From Micromonospora sp. M71_S20 (GTDB lineage: Bacteria > Actinomycetota > Actinomycetes > Mycobacteriales > Micromonosporaceae), in contig NZ_RCCV01000005.1 in NCBI RefSeq assembly GCF_003664255.1, positions 198,501-262,500 of the forward strand: a stretch of 64,000 nt of DNA. The letters run 5' to 3'. The notes beneath the pieces are model-generated. The model searched no databases. It was given only the letters and a program-made list of their open reading frames with translations, and was not told the DNA's origin. The translations under genes and the position numbers were made by a program. This document shows positions 10,407-20,086 of the stretch, piece by piece (the first letter of the stretch is position 1; each line of letters starts with the position of its first letter).

Positions 10407-11072
10407 GTGCGTACCAGATCAGGACCGCGCGCCGCGGTGACGGCCGCGCTCGCGGCGGCGCTGGCGCTCGGCGCGGCCGGTTGTGTCGCCGTCGACGAGC
10501 CGGACGTCGCGCCGAGCAGCGGTGGTGGCGGCGGCAACGCCGCGCAGAAGCTGACCCAGCTCACCGTGGCCACCGCCGGGTCGATGAAGGGCTACAGCCG
10601 GGAGCGCTTCCCGCACTGGCGCGACACCGGCAAGAACTGCGACGTACGCGACAGCGTGCTCAAGCGCGACGGGGAGGACATCAAGCTCTCCGGCTGCAAC
10701 GTGGTCGACGGCCGCTGGGAGAGCGTGTACGACGGCCGCGCCTTCACCGACCCGTCCGACGTGGACATTGACCACATGGTGCCGCTGGCGAACGCGTGGC
10801 GTTCGGGCGCCGACGAGTGGGACGACGCGAAGCGGGGCGAGTTCGCCAACGACCTGGACCGGCCGCAGCTCATCGCGGTTTCCGCCTCCTCGAACCGGGC
10901 AAAGGGTGACCAGGACCCGTCCCAGTGGAAGCCGGCGAACCGGTCGTTCTGGTGCCAGTACGCCGAGAACTGGGTGACGGTCAAGCACCACTGGCGGCTC
11001 ACGGTGACCACTGCCGAGAAGGCCGCCCTGACCGACATGCTGGAGGGCTGCACATGGGCGAGCAAGCCGTGA
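10407..11072 (+). CDS. HNH-family nuclease-like lipoprotein (secreted)
   Basis: 221 residues from GTG 10407, with GGAGAGG eight bases upstream. R-rich start, Ala/Leu core and lipobox L-G-A-A-G-C (C26) indicate an exported lipoprotein. The body matches the small HNH proteins of actinobacteria related to the DUF1524/GmrSD C-terminal domain: D-I-D-H-M-V-P-L (120-127) with the catalytic-type Asp-His, then F-A-N-D, S-S-N-R-A-K-G (about 161-167) and W. Four cysteines probably form disulfides. Secreted nucleases of this type probably degrade extracellular DNA or RNA; activity is inferred. The next gene overlaps its end. Confidence 0.85.
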   Translation: MRTRSGPRAAVTAALAAALALGAAGCVAVDEPDVAPSSGGGGGNAAQKLTQLTVATAGSMKGYSRERFPHWRDTGKNCDVRDSVLKRDGEDIKLSGCNVVDGRWESVYDGRAFTDPSDVDIDHMVPLANAWRSGADEWDDAKRGEFANDLDRPQLIAVSASSNRAKGDQDPSQWKPANRSFWCQYAENWVTVKHHWRLTVTTAEKAALTDMLEGCTWASKP

Positions 11073-11509
11073 CCGGAGCCGGGGCCACCCCCGCCCCGGA
11101 GCAGACGCCGGACGCCACCGGGGAGGACGCGGCGGCGGCCACCGGCAGCGCGCCGGCCGGCCCGGCCACGGCCGGCATGACGGCGGACGGAGCTGCCGGC
11201 ACGACCACCGGGGTGCCGGGGGCGGGGATGGCCGCCGACGCCGAGGGCACGTCGACCGCCGCGCGGGAGCTGACGGCCGACGTCGTGCCCGGCCCGGGCG
11301 GGGTGATGACCGACGAGGTCGGGGTGGTCACCGGCGAGCTGACCCTGCGCACCGGGTACGCCGACGGCCGGGCGACGCTGACGGTGCAGTACAAGGACGC
11401 CGACGAGTGGTACACGGTCAGCGGCGGCAGCGTGGCGCTGGCCGACCCGGCCGGGCTGGACGCGGTGCACGGCATCGCGGTCGCCCTGCTGCACCGTCCC
11501 GAGGGCTGA
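11054..11509 (+). CDS. Hypothetical protein with low-complexity N-terminus
   Basis: 151 residues. It starts inside the nuclease-like gene (ATG 11054, with GGAGGG upstream); an in-frame GTG at 11069 overlapping the TGA is an alternative, and either implies translational coupling. Residues 1-75 are Ala/Gly/Thr-rich; the last 70 residues look folded, with V-x-T-G-E-L-T-L-R-T-G-Y and L-T-V-Q-Y-K-D-A-D-E-W-Y. No signal peptide. I do not recognise a family. Given the overlap it could be an intracellular partner of the nuclease, for example an inhibitor, but nothing in the sequence shows that. Confidence 0.6.
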   Translation: MGEQAVTGAGATPAPEQTPDATGEDAAAATGSAPAGPATAGMTADGAAGTTTGVPGAGMAADAEGTSTAARELTADVVPGPGGVMTDEVGVVTGELTLRTGYADGRATLTVQYKDADEWYTVSGGSVALADPAGLDAVHGIAVALLHRPEG

Positions 11510-11527
11510 CCCACCGACCGCCCGCCC

Positions 11528-11556
11528 GGACGCGGCCCCGTCGAGGGGCCGCGTCC
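11528..11556. terminator. Hairpin between convergent genes
   Basis: GGACGCGGCCCC (11528-11539) and GGGGCCGCGTCC (11545-11556) form a perfect 12-bp stem with a 5-base loop, between the 11054-11509 gene and the last ABC transporter gene. No U-run; typical of high-GC terminators. Confidence 0.65.
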
Positions 11557-11567
11557 GCGACGCGGGT

Positions 11568-12671
11568 TCAGACGTACGAGCCGGGCTCGTTGGGGGCGGA
11601 GACGGTGTGCGGCTCCTCACCCTCGCCGACCGGGCGGGTGAGCTGCACGCTGACCTTGTGCGGGCGCAACTCCCCGCTCGCGATCCGCTCGGCGAAGTGG
11701 CAGGCGACCCGGCTGCCGCCGACGTCCCGCAGCGCGGGCCGCTCGTCGGCGCAGCGGGTCGGCTGCGCCCACGGGCAGCGGGTGTGGAACCGGCAGCCCG
11801 CCGGCGGGTTCGCGGGCGAGGGCAGGTCGCCGGCGAGCAGGATGCGCTCGCGGCGGTCCTCCACGTCCGGGTCCGGCACCGGCACCGCCGACATCAGCGC
11901 CCGCGTGTACGGGTGCATCGGCTCCGTGTAGAGCCGGTCGCTCGGCGCCTCCTCGACCAGCGCGCCCAGGTACATCACGCCGACGGTGTCGGAGATGTGC
12001 CGGACCACCGCGAGGTCGTGCGCGATCACCAGGTAGGTCAGGCCGAGGGTGTCCTGGAGGTCGTCGAGGAGGTTCACCACCTGGGCCTGGATCGACACGT
12101 CGAGCGCGGAGACCGGCTCGTCGGCGACGATCAGGTCGGGCCCGAGCACCAGCGCCCGGGCGATGCCGATGCGCTGCCGCTGGCCGCCGGAGAACTCGTG
12201 CGGATAGCGGGAGAGCGCCCAGCGGGGCAGGCCGACCTTGTCCAGGGTCTCGCCGATGACCCGCCGCCGCTCGTCCCGGTTGCCGCCGATGCCGTGGGCC
12301 TGCAGGCCCTCGGTGAGGATCGACTCGACGTTCTGCCGAGGGTCCAGGCTCGACATCGGGTCCTGGAAGATCATCTGCATCCGGCGGCGCATCGACCGCA
12401 GCTTGCCCGACGACAGCTTCGTCAGCTCGACGCCGTCGAACCGGACCTCGCCGCCGGTGGGCGGGGTGAGCTGGAGCAGCGCCCGGCCCAGCGTCGACTT
12501 GCCGCAGCCGGACTCGCCGACCAGGCCGTACGTCTTGCCGCGCGGAATGCTCAGGTCGACGCCGTCGACGGCCTTCACGTGGCCGACCGTCCGGTCGAGG
12601 ATCACCCCCCGCCGGATCGGGAAGTGCACCTTCAGGTCGCGGACCTCGACGAGGAATTCGCTCTCGGTCAC
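11568..12671 (-). CDS. Peptide/nickel ABC importer, ATPase (DppF/OppF type)
   Basis: 367 residues. Walker [10 protein letters not shown], signature [12 protein letters not shown], Walker [13 protein letters not shown], and the C-terminal oligopeptide-ABC extension with a cysteine cluster (C-R-F-H-T-R-C-P), which in relatives binds an iron-sulfur cluster. It powers uptake together with the ATPase encoded just upstream. The GTG start at 12671 overlaps the TGA of that gene (GTGA), so translation is coupled. It is the last gene of the five-gene operon. Confidence 0.92.
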   Translation of the reverse strand: MTESEFLVEVRDLKVHFPIRRGVILDRTVGHVKAVDGVDLSIPRGKTYGLVGESGCGKSTLGRALLQLTPPTGGEVRFDGVELTKLSSGKLRSMRRRMQMIFQDPMSSLDPRQNVESILTEGLQAHGIGGNRDERRRVIGETLDKVGLPRWALSRYPHEFSGGQRQRIGIARALVLGPDLIVADEPVSALDVSIQAQVVNLLDDLQDTLGLTYLVIAHDLAVVRHISDTVGVMYLGALVEEAPSDRLYTEPMHPYTRALMSAVPVPDPDVEDRRERILLAGDLPSPANPPAGCRFHTRCPWAQPTRCADERPALRDVGGSRVACHFAERIASGELRPHKVSVQLTRPVGEGEEPHTVSAPNEPGSYV

Positions 12672-13765
12672 GGCTTCTCCTCCTCGCGCGGTGCGGGCAC
12701 CGGGCCCGCGGTCGCCTCCGCCGCCGGGGCGGTGGCGGCCGGCGCCTGCGCCGGGGCGGTGCTGGTGGCGGCCGGCCGGGGCACGGTGCCGGGCACCGGC
12801 GCCGGGTTGACGCAACGGTAGCTGCGACCGTCGTGGGCGAGCACCAGCGCGGGCGGCTCCCCCACGCACTCGTCGATCCGCCGCGTGCAGCGCGGCGCGA
12901 AGGCGCAGCCCTCCGGCCAGGGCAGCAGGTCGCGGACCGAGCCGGGGATCGGGTTCAGCCGCTCGCCGCGCCCGGCGTCCAGGCGCGGCACCGAGCCGAG
13001 CAGCCCCACGGTGTACGGGTGCCGGGGCTCGCGGAACAGCGGGCGACGGCGGGCCGTCTCCACCACCCGGCCGCCGTAGAGCACGTTGATGGTGTCGCAC
13101 ATGCCCGCGACCACGCCCAGGTCGTGCGTGATCATCACCAGGGCGGTGCCGGACTCCCGGACCAGTTCCTTGAGCAGCTCCAGGATCTGCGCCTGGATGG
13201 TGACGTCCAGCGCCGTGGTGGGCTCGTCGGCGATCAGCAGCCGGGGCTTGCAGGCCACCGCCATCGCGATCAGGGCGCGCTGCCGCATGCCGCCGGAGAG
13301 CTGGTGCGGGTACTCCTTCAGCCGCCGCTTCGGGTCGGGGATGCCGACCCGGTCCAGCAGGGCCGCCGCCTCCTTCTCGGCCGCCGCGCCCTTCATCCCC
13401 CGGTGCCGCGTGAGCACCTCGGTGACCTGCAATCCGATCGGGATCACCGGGTTCAGCGACGAGAGCGGGTCCTGGAAGATCATCGCGACGTCGCGACCCC
13501 GGATGTCCCGCCGGGACCGGTCGTCGAGCTGGAGCAGGTCCGTGCCGTCGAAGACCGCCTTGCCGCCGACGCGCAGGCCCGGCTGCTTGGGCAGCAGACC
13601 CATGATCGCCAGCGAGGTGACGCTCTTGCCGCAGCCGGACTCGCCGACCAGGCCGACCACCTCGCCCGCGTCGACGGAGAAGGAGACCCCGTCGACGGCG
13701 TGCACGGTGCGCTGACCGCGCCGGGCGAAGGTGACGGAGAGATCTTCGACATCAAGCAGAGCCAT
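12668..13765 (-). CDS. Peptide/nickel ABC importer, ATPase (DppD/OppD type)
   Basis: 365 residues. Walker [11 protein letters not shown], signature L-S-G-G-M-R-Q-R, Walker [13 protein letters not shown], and a C-terminal C-A-F-A-P-R-C-T cysteine motif. After about residue 325 comes an Ala/Pro/Thr-rich tail of some 40 residues that ordinary DppD proteins lack. ATG at 13765; an in-frame upstream ATG at 13810 is less likely because the conserved strand begins at M-A-L-L-D-V-E-D-L. Partner of the DppF-type ATPase. Confidence 0.92.
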   Translation of the reverse strand: MALLDVEDLSVTFARRGQRTVHAVDGVSFSVDAGEVVGLVGESGCGKSVTSLAIMGLLPKQPGLRVGGKAVFDGTDLLQLDDRSRRDIRGRDVAMIFQDPLSSLNPVIPIGLQVTEVLTRHRGMKGAAAEKEAAALLDRVGIPDPKRRLKEYPHQLSGGMRQRALIAMAVACKPRLLIADEPTTALDVTIQAQILELLKELVRESGTALVMITHDLGVVAGMCDTINVLYGGRVVETARRRPLFREPRHPYTVGLLGSVPRLDAGRGERLNPIPGSVRDLLPWPEGCAFAPRCTRRIDECVGEPPALVLAHDGRSYRCVNPAPVPGTVPRPAATSTAPAQAPAATAPAAEATAGPVPAPREEEKP

Positions 13766-13828
13766 GTCGGGCCCGCCTTTCGTTCGCGACTGCGGGGCTC
13801 GCAAGCTCACTCCTCGCGCTCACCGGCC

Positions 13829-14785
13829 CTACTTCCGCAGCTTCGGGTCGAGTGCCTCGCGCATCGCCTCGCCGAGCAGGGTGAAGCCCAGCGCGGTGAC
13901 GATGATGGCGAGGGCGGGCAGGATCGCCAGCCGGGGCGCGGAGTCGAGGTACTGCTGCGCGTCGGCGAGCATCACACCCCACTCGGGGATGGAGGCGTCG
14001 TTGTTGCCGAGGCCGAGGAAGGAGAGCGCCGCGGCCTCGATGATCGCGGTGGCCAGGGTGAGGGTGGCCTGCACGATGACCGGGGCGAGCGAGTTCGGCA
14101 CCACGTGGGTAAGCGCGATCTTCGGCTTCTTCACGCCCAGCGAGACGGCGGCCAGGACGTAGTCGCTGTTCGCCTGGGAGATCATCGAGCCGCGCAGCAG
14201 CCGGGCGAAGACCGGCACCGACACCACGCCGACCGCGATCATGACCGTGGTCAGACCGGCGCCGAGCAGGGCGGCGATGCTGATCGCCAGCAGCAGGCTC
14301 GGCATGGCCAGCAGCATGTCGACGAAGCGCATCAGCACGTTGTCGACCGCCCGGCCCCACCGGCCGCCGAGGCCGGCGGCGGCGCCGGCGACCCCGCCGA
14401 TCAGCGAGCCGACCGCGAGGCCGATCAGGGTGGAGACCACGCCGACCAGCAGGGTCTGCCGGGCGCCGACGATCATGCGGCTGAACTCGTCGCGACCGAT
14501 GTGGTCGACGCCGAACCAGTTCTCGCCACGGAAGCCGGGGAAGTCGCCGAGGCGGATCTCGCTCTTCCAGAGCTGGGCGTCCGGGGGGTGCGGGACGAAG
14601 AACGGCCCGAGGATGGCGACCAGCAGGAACAGGCTCAGGATCACCGCGCCGACGATCGCCGCCGGGTTGCGCCGCAGCCGGCGGAACGCCTCCTTCCAGA
14701 GGCTGACGCCGCGCTCGTCCTCCCGGGCCGCCAGTTCGGCGAGCCGGTCGATCTTTTCCTTCTTGGTGCCGCCGGTGATCGTCAT
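13829..14785 (-). CDS. Peptide/nickel ABC importer, permease (DppC type)
   Basis: 318 residues, about six membrane segments. The N-terminal OppC-N region (F-R-R-L-R-R-N-P-A-A-I-V-G, about 33-45) and the binding-protein-dependent transport loop (E-A-A-A-L-S-F-L-G-L-G, about 255-265) identify it. The ATG at 14785 overlaps the TGA of the DppB-type gene (ATGA). A 63-base gap with no clear hairpin separates it from the ATPase genes. Confidence 0.93.
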   Translation of the reverse strand: MTITGGTKKEKIDRLAELAAREDERGVSLWKEAFRRLRRNPAAIVGAVILSLFLLVAILGPFFVPHPPDAQLWKSEIRLGDFPGFRGENWFGVDHIGRDEFSRMIVGARQTLLVGVVSTLIGLAVGSLIGGVAGAAAGLGGRWGRAVDNVLMRFVDMLLAMPSLLLAISIAALLGAGLTTVMIAVGVVSVPVFARLLRGSMISQANSDYVLAAVSLGVKKPKIALTHVVPNSLAPVIVQATLTLATAIIEAAALSFLGLGNNDASIPEWGVMLADAQQYLDSAPRLAILPALAIIVTALGFTLLGEAMREALDPKLRK

Positions 14786-15786
14786 CGGACCCTCACCCTC
14801 GGGTCGATCAGGCTGTAGGAGAGGTCGACCAGGAGGTTCACCAGCACGTACACCACCGCGATGATCAGGATGAAGCCCATCAGGACCGGATAGTCACGCT
14901 GGCTGATCGCCTCGTAGATGAAGGCTCCGATGCCGCTGAAGGCGAAGACGGTCTCGGTCAGCACCGCGCCGGAGAGCAGGCCGCCGGTGAGCAGGCCGAT
15001 CGAGGTGACCACCGGGAGCATGGAGTTGCGCAGCACGTGCCGGCGCCGGACCGTGCTCTCGGTCAGGCCCTTCGCCTCGGCGGTGCGGACGAAGTCCTCG
15101 TTGAGGACCTCCAGCACGCTCGCGCGGGTGATCCGGACGATGATCGCCAGCGGGATGCTGGCCAGCGCGACAGCCGGCAGCACCAGGTGCCAGAGCGCGT
15201 CGGCGGCGGCGTCCCACTCCCGGGTCATGATCCCGTCGAGGACGAAGAAGTTGGTGATCCGCGTCGCCCCGAGCGTCGGGTCCTGCCGGCCGCTCGCCGG
15301 GAACCAGCCGAGGTTCTCCGCGAAGATCGCCTTGAGCACGTACGCGAGGAAGAAGACGGGGATGCAGATGCCGATCAGGGAGCCGCCGACCGAGAGGTGG
15401 TCCAGCATCCGGCCGCGGCGCCGGGCCGCCAGGTAGCCCAGCGGGATGCCGACGCCGATCGCGATCAGCATCGCGGTGATGGACAGCTCGACCGTGCCGG
15501 GGAAGCGCTCGACGAACTCGGTGACGACGGTCCGCTTGGTGGAGGTCGACGTGCCCAGGTCGAGGCGGATCAGCCGCCGCACGAACCGGCCGTACTGCAC
15601 CAGGATCGGCTCGTCGAGGCCCATGTTGCGCCGGATCTGGGCGCGCATCTCGGGCGTCCCGCGCTCACCGAGGATGGCGGTCTCGGGACCGCCGGGCAGT
15701 CGGCGGAGCCAGATGAACAGCAGGAGGGAGAGCCCGAACAGCGTGGGTATCAGCTGAAGCAGGCGTCTGACGATGAACCGGAACAC
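14782..15786 (-). CDS. Peptide/nickel ABC importer, permease (DppB type)
   Basis: 334 residues starting M-F-R-F-I-V-R-R-L-L-Q-L-I-P-T (GTG start at 15786), the classical DppB N-terminus. L-P-G-G-P-E and M-G-L-D-E-P-I-L-V-Q-Y in the first periplasmic loop and the R-T-A-E-A-K-G-L coupling helix are family marks. It forms the membrane channel with the DppC-type protein. Confidence 0.94.
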   Translation of the reverse strand: MFRFIVRRLLQLIPTLFGLSLLLFIWLRRLPGGPETAILGERGTPEMRAQIRRNMGLDEPILVQYGRFVRRLIRLDLGTSTSTKRTVVTEFVERFPGTVELSITAMLIAIGVGIPLGYLAARRRGRMLDHLSVGGSLIGICIPVFFLAYVLKAIFAENLGWFPASGRQDPTLGATRITNFFVLDGIMTREWDAAADALWHLVLPAVALASIPLAIIVRITRASVLEVLNEDFVRTAEAKGLTESTVRRRHVLRNSMLPVVTSIGLLTGGLLSGAVLTETVFAFSGIGAFIYEAISQRDYPVLMGFILIIAVVYVLVNLLVDLSYSLIDPRVRVR

Positions 15787-15812
15787 GGCGGCCTCGAAAG
15801 GGGTACGGAGGG

Positions 15813-15850
15813 TCGTGGGCGGGCGCTGCCGAAACAGCGCCCGCCCACGA
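15813..15850 (-). promoter_or_regulatory. Perfect 16-bp intercistronic hairpin
   Basis: TCGTGGGCGGGCGCTG (15813-15828) pairs without mismatch with CAGCGCCCGCCCACGA (15835-15850) around a 6-base loop, 14 bases after the binding-protein stop and 26 before the DppB-type start. No U-run follows. Such stems protect the upstream message from 3' decay or cause partial termination, giving more binding protein than permease. Confidence 0.7.
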
Positions 15851-15864
15851 CTCGGAGCGTCAGA

Positions 15865-17529
15865 TCAGGACTTGAACTCGGCGGTGGAGAACCGCTCGTC
15901 GGTGAGCGGGCTCGCCTTGACCCCGGTCACGTCCTTGCCGAACACGATCGCCGGCGGCGAGTGCGACACCGGGACACCGGGCAGGAAGTCCATGATGGCC
16001 TTGTTCAGGGCCTTGTACTTCTCGGTCCGGGCCGCCGCGTCAGCGGTGGTGTCGGCGTCCTGGAACTGGGCGAACAGAGCCGCGTTGTCAAAGCCCCACT
16101 CGTCCTTCTTCCGGTCGAACATGGTGCCGATGAAGTTGTACGCGTCGCCGTAGTCACCGGTCCAGCCGAGGAAGTGCAGGTCGTGCTTGGCGCCCGACGT
16201 GGTGGCGTTCAGGTAGTCCGGGCTCCACTTGAGCGGGATGGCCTGGACGTTGATGCCGACCGCCTTGAGGTCCGCCGAGAGCAGCTCGAAGATGTCCTTC
16301 GGGTTCGGCATGTACGGCCGGGTGACCTCGGTCGGGTAGTGGAACCGCAGGGTCAGGTTCGTCGCGCCGGCCTCGGCCAGCAGCGCCTTCGCCTTCGCCG
16401 GGTCGTAGTTGTACTTGGTGACGTCGCCGTTCCAGCCCTCGACGGTGTCCGGCATGAAGTTGTCGGCGACCTTGGCGCCCGGGGGCAGCTTCGAGTCGAC
16501 GAGAGCCTGCCGGTTCAGCGCGTGGGCGATGGCCTGGCGGACCTTCACGTCGGCGAGCTTCGGGTTCCCCTTCTGGTTGATGCCCAGGTAGAGGATGTTG
16601 AACGCCGGGCGGGTCAGAACGTTGAAGCCCTCGCCCTTCAGCGGCTCGACGTCGGCCGGGCCGACCAGGTCGTACCCCTGGATGTCGCCGGAGCGCAGCG
16701 CCTGCTTGCGCGCGTTCTCGTCCGAGATCGTCTTGTAGATGAGGGTCTTCAGCTTGGCCTTGGTGCCGGCGTAGTCCTCGTTGCGCTCGATGGTGAGCGT
16801 CTTGTTGGCGACGTCCCAGGACTTGAACTTGAACGGGCCGGTGCCGGTCGGGTGCGCCGTGGCGTAGGCCGGGTACTTGATGTCCTCGGCGGTGCCGCCC
16901 ACGTTGCTGGCGTCGTACTTCTCCAGCGCGGTCGGGCTGTGCATCGAGAACGAGGGCAGCATCAGCGCGGCCGGGATCTTGCTGGAGACCCGGGTGAAGG
17001 CCAGGTCGACGGTCGTGGCGTCCTTGGCGGTGCAGGACTTGAAGAGGCTCGGCGGCAGGTCCGCGCTCTCGTTCTTGGCGAAGCCGCCCATGACGTCCTG
17101 CCAGTACGGGGTCACGTCGGGGCTCTGCATGAGGCCCTTGGCGTTGTACCAGCGGTCGAAGTTCTTGCAGACCGCCTCGGCGTTGAATTCGGTGCCGTCG
17201 TGGAACTTCACGCCGGAGCGCAGCTTGAAGGTCCACGTGGTGCCGGCGGCGTCCGGGGTCCAGGTCTCGGCCAGGCCGGGGGTGACCTTGGTGCCACCCT
17301 CCTCCGGACGGACCAGCGTCTCGAAGACCTGACGCGCCACGCGCAGCGACTCACCGTCGCTGGCGAAGCTCGGGTCGAGCACCTTCGGGTCTCCGGCTAC
17401 GCCGAAGACGAGGGTGTCCTTCTTGCTACCGCCGGAACTGTCATCGCGGTCGCTCTCGGCGCAGCCTGCTACCGCGAGGGCCGCGACCGCGACGGCCGCG
17501 AGGGCGACCTTCGGCCTGGATGCACGCAT
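15865..17529 (-). CDS. Peptide/nickel ABC importer, substrate-binding lipoprotein
   Basis: 554 residues, SBP family 5 (DppA/OppA). The signal ends at lipobox L-A-V-A-G-C (C22). The mature part has the family order: L-D-P-S-F near 56, T-W-T-F-K-L-R-S-G-V-K-F-H-D-G near 98-112, the G-T-G-P-F-K motif near 230, and I-A-H-A-L-N-R near 335. It is the first gene of the operon and would set substrate choice; peptides are most likely, but nickel or sugars cannot be excluded. The ATG at 17529 is the only sensible start. A GTGAC-GGG-GTCAC inverted repeat lies about 40 bases upstream. Confidence 0.93.
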   Translation of the reverse strand: MRASRPKVALAAVAVAALAVAGCAESDRDDSSGGSKKDTLVFGVAGDPKVLDPSFASDGESLRVARQVFETLVRPEEGGTKVTPGLAETWTPDAAGTTWTFKLRSGVKFHDGTEFNAEAVCKNFDRWYNAKGLMQSPDVTPYWQDVMGGFAKNESADLPPSLFKSCTAKDATTVDLAFTRVSSKIPAALMLPSFSMHSPTALEKYDASNVGGTAEDIKYPAYATAHPTGTGPFKFKSWDVANKTLTIERNEDYAGTKAKLKTLIYKTISDENARKQALRSGDIQGYDLVGPADVEPLKGEGFNVLTRPAFNILYLGINQKGNPKLADVKVRQAIAHALNRQALVDSKLPPGAKVADNFMPDTVEGWNGDVTKYNYDPAKAKALLAEAGATNLTLRFHYPTEVTRPYMPNPKDIFELLSADLKAVGINVQAIPLKWSPDYLNATTSGAKHDLHFLGWTGDYGDAYNFIGTMFDRKKDEWGFDNAALFAQFQDADTTADAAARTEKYKALNKAIMDFLPGVPVSHSPPAIVFGKDVTGVKASPLTDERFSTAEFKS

Positions 17530-17806
17530 GGGTGCTTCACCTCGTCCTTGGGGTTACGGACAATCGTGGTGACAGGGGTCACCGATCGCCGTGACCTTAG
17601 CCGCCGTTCGGACCGGCGGGAAACCGTCGTGGAACCGGTTGGTACCGGATCGTGTCTTAACCGATGCGCACCGCCTCAGCGGCAGTTCCGGACCGCCGAC
17701 AAAGGGGCGCTATGTCCGGGTTGACCGATGCCGATTTGTTACATCGATCGTCGCCCGCATCGCTGCGATGTCAGACCCCACAGTGGATCCGACAGTGTCC
17801 GTACGA

Positions 17807-17841
17807 CGATGGTCGGCACCCCGATCGGGTGCCGACCATCG
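17807..17841 (-). terminator. Terminator of the ybaB-recR operon
   Basis: CGATGGTCGGCACCC (17807-17821) and GGGTGCCGACCATCG (17827-17841), 15 perfect base pairs with a 5-base loop, eight bases past the recR stop codon. No U-run. Confidence 0.7.
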
Positions 17842-17849
17842 CGGAAACG

Positions 17850-18443
17850 TCAGACGGCGCGCCGGCCCTCGAAGGCGCGGCCGAGCGTGATCTCGTCGGC
17901 GTACTCCAGGTCGCCGCCGACCGGCAGGCCGCTCGCCAACCGGGTCACCGAGATGCCCATCGGCTTGACCATCAACGCCAGGTACGTCGCGGTCGCCTCG
18001 CCCTCGGTGTTCGGGTCCGTGGCCAGGATCAGCTCCCGCACGGTGCCGTCGCTGAGCCGGGCCATCAGCTCGCGGATGCGCAGGTTGTCCGGCCCGATCC
18101 CCTCCAGCGGATTGATCGCCCCGCCGAGCACGTGGTAACGGCCCCGGAACTCGCCGGTCCGCTCGATCGCGACCACGTCCTTCGGCTCCTCGACCACGCA
18201 GAGCACCTCGTCCGTGCGGCGCGGGTCGCGGCAGATCCGGCACCGGTCGGACTCGGCCACGTTGTAGCAACTGGTGCAGAACCGCACCAGCTCCTTGACC
18301 TTGCGCAACGCCCCGGCCAGCCGGTTGACGTCGGCCGGGTCGGCGGACAGGACGTGGAAGGCGATCCGCTGGGCGCTCTTCGGGCCCACGCCCGGCAGCC
18401 GCCCCAGCTCGTCGATCAGGTCCTGGATGGCACCCTCGTACAT
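17850..18443 (-). CDS. recR: Recombination mediator RecR
   Basis: 197 residues. Helix-hairpin-helix at about 12-24 ([11 protein letters not shown]), a four-cysteine zinc finger (C56, C59, C68, C71), then a Toprim domain with E near 86 and the D-P-N-T-E-G-E-A-T motif. RecR clamps DNA and with RecO loads RecA at gaps. It follows ybaB by seven bases, the conserved pair found downstream of dnaX in many bacteria. Confidence 0.96.
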   Translation of the reverse strand: MYEGAIQDLIDELGRLPGVGPKSAQRIAFHVLSADPADVNRLAGALRKVKELVRFCTSCYNVAESDRCRICRDPRRTDEVLCVVEEPKDVVAIERTGEFRGRYHVLGGAINPLEGIGPDNLRIRELMARLSDGTVRELILATDPNTEGEATATYLALMVKPMGISVTRLASGLPVGGDLEYADEITLGRAFEGRRAV

Positions 18444-18450
18444 CTGCCGC

Positions 18451-18783
18451 TCAGAAACCGGGCAGGCCGAGGCCGCCCATGCCGCCGGTGACCGGGCCCA
18501 TCTTCTTCTCGGTCAGCTCCCGCGCCGCCTCGGCGGCGTTGTGCATGGCCGCGACGACGAGGTCCTCCAGGGTCTCCACGTCCTCCGGGTCCACCGCCTT
18601 CGGGTCGATCTTGATCGACTTCAGCTCGCCGGTGCCGGCGACGGTCGCGGTGACCAGGCCACCGCCGGCGGTGCCGGTCAGCTCCGCCTCGGCGAGCTCG
18701 GCCTGCGCCTTGGCGATCTGCTGCTGCATCTTCTGCGCCTGCTTCAGCATCTGCTGCATGTTCGGCTGTCCACCTGGGCGCAC
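18451..18783 (-). CDS. YbaB/EbfC nucleoid-associated protein
   Basis: 110 residues from GTG 18783 with AAGGAG six bases upstream. After a short N-terminus comes [14 protein letters not shown], the long helix of the YbaB dimer, then the strand with [10 protein letters not shown] and [10 protein letters not shown]. The family binds DNA as a tweezer-shaped dimer. The tail ends in a Gly/Met-rich segment. It starts the ybaB-recR unit; dnaX lies 1.3 kb upstream on the same strand with an opposing gene between. Confidence 0.95.
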   Translation of the reverse strand: MRPGGQPNMQQMLKQAQKMQQQIAKAQAELAEAELTGTAGGGLVTATVAGTGELKSIKIDPKAVDPEDVETLEDLVVAAMHNAAEAARELTEKKMGPVTGGMGGLGLPGF

Positions 18784-18918
18784 GGATGGCTCCTTCTCGC
18801 ACTCGTCTGCTCGGCCGCCGCTCAGCCTATCCGCTGTGAGCGGACTCGCCCCGCCCGGTGCTTTGCTCCCGCCGGGTCCGGGCGCACGATCACGGGACCG
18901 ACCGGACGGAGGTGGCGG

Positions 18919-19992
18919 ATGCCCCGTGAACAGGCCGCGGCGGCCATGGAACGGCAGGCCCGGGCCTGCGCCGACATGGCCGCCGCCCTCTACGCCCACC
19001 TGCTGGCGCGCGCCGCCGGGGACGTGCGCGCCGGCGGCCCGTGCGCCACCGTCATCACGGGGTACGAGGACGCCGACCCCGACGCCCTCGTGTCGCTACG
19101 CCTGCTCGGCGGGGTGCACGCGCTGGTGCTCTCCGGCCGGGCGCCGGAGCTGGCCCGGTACTACCCCAGCGCGGGCGGGGCGTACCGGGCGGCGGACGCC
19201 CCCGCCTGCTGGGCCGCGTTCCGGGCGGTCGTCGAGGCCGAGCACGACACGCTGCGCGGCTGGCTGCGCCGGCCGCCCCAGACCAACGAGACCGGCCGGG
19301 CCAACCTGCTGCTGGCCGGCCTGCTGCACGCCGTCCACGAGGTGGGCGGGCTGCCGGTGCGCCTCGTCGAGCTGGGCGCGAGCGCCGGGCTGAACCTGCG
19401 CGCCGACCGGTTCCGCGTCGAGGCCGCCGGCTTCGCCTGGGGGCCGGCCGACTCCCCCGTACGGCTGCCGGACGCCTGGCGGGGCGGGGCGCCCGACTGG
19501 CTGCGGGAAGCCGCCGGGGCGCACCCCGAGCTGACCGTCGTGGAGCGGCTCGGCTGCGACGTCACCCCGATCGACCCGGGCGACCCCGACGGCGCGCTCG
19601 CGCTGCGGGCGTACCTCTGGCCGGAGCACACCGCCCGCGCGGCCCGGCTGGCCGGCGCGCTGGAGCTGGCCGGGCGGCTGCCGGCCCGGGTCGTCGCGGC
19701 GGGGGCGGCGGACTTCCTCGCCGGGATCACCCCGCGCCCCGGCACGCTGACGGTGGTGTGGCACTCGGTGATGCGGCAGTACGTCCCGGCCGAGGAGTGG
19801 GCGCGGGTCACCGCCGAGCTGGACCGGCTGGCCGCCGCCGGCAGCGCCGACGCGCCGGTCGCCCACGTGTCCTTCGAGCCGCACCCGCGCGAGGCCCGCG
19901 ACGACTTCCAGCTCCGCGCCCGGCTCGGCACCGGCCCGGAACGCCTGCTGGCGGAGGCACACCCCCACGGCCTCCCGGCCTGGCCCGCCTGA
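18919..19992 (+). CDS. DUF2332 family protein
   Basis: 357 residues. Marks of the DUF2332 family: [10 protein letters not shown] near 60, Y-Y-P-S-A-G-G near 80, Q-T-N-E-T-G-R near 115-121 and [12 protein letters not shown] near 140-151. The last resembles the glycine-rich SAM loop of methyltransferases, but no function is established. ATG 18919 has GGAGGTGG upstream. It sits in opposite orientation between dnaX and ybaB-recR and so breaks up that conserved cluster. Confidence 0.85.
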   Translation: MPREQAAAAMERQARACADMAAALYAHLLARAAGDVRAGGPCATVITGYEDADPDALVSLRLLGGVHALVLSGRAPELARYYPSAGGAYRAADAPACWAAFRAVVEAEHDTLRGWLRRPPQTNETGRANLLLAGLLHAVHEVGGLPVRLVELGASAGLNLRADRFRVEAAGFAWGPADSPVRLPDAWRGGAPDWLREAAGAHPELTVVERLGCDVTPIDPGDPDGALALRAYLWPEHTARAARLAGALELAGRLPARVVAAGAADFLAGITPRPGTLTVVWHSVMRQYVPAEEWARVTAELDRLAAAGSADAPVAHVSFEPHPREARDDFQLRARLGTGPERLLAEAHPHGLPAWPA

Positions 19993-20026
19993 CCCCTCCT
20001 GCCCGGCGGGGCGCACCCCCCGTGGA

Positions 20027-20074
20027 GATCTTGGTGCGGAAGCGCCCCCGGAGGGGCCGTCTCCTACCAAGATC
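20027..20074. terminator. Hairpin between convergent DUF2332 and dnaX genes
   Basis: GATCTTGGT (20027-20035) pairs with ACCAAGATC (20066-20074), with CGGCCCC/GGGGCCG-like pairing inside. It lies between the 3' ends of both genes and can serve either one. Confidence 0.5.
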
Positions 20075-20086
20075 CGCCGCAGCGGG

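Noticed and set aside
15037..17724. An 895-codon plus-strand frame across the importer operon
   Set aside because: It is antisense to the binding-protein and permease genes, whose family motifs are complete.
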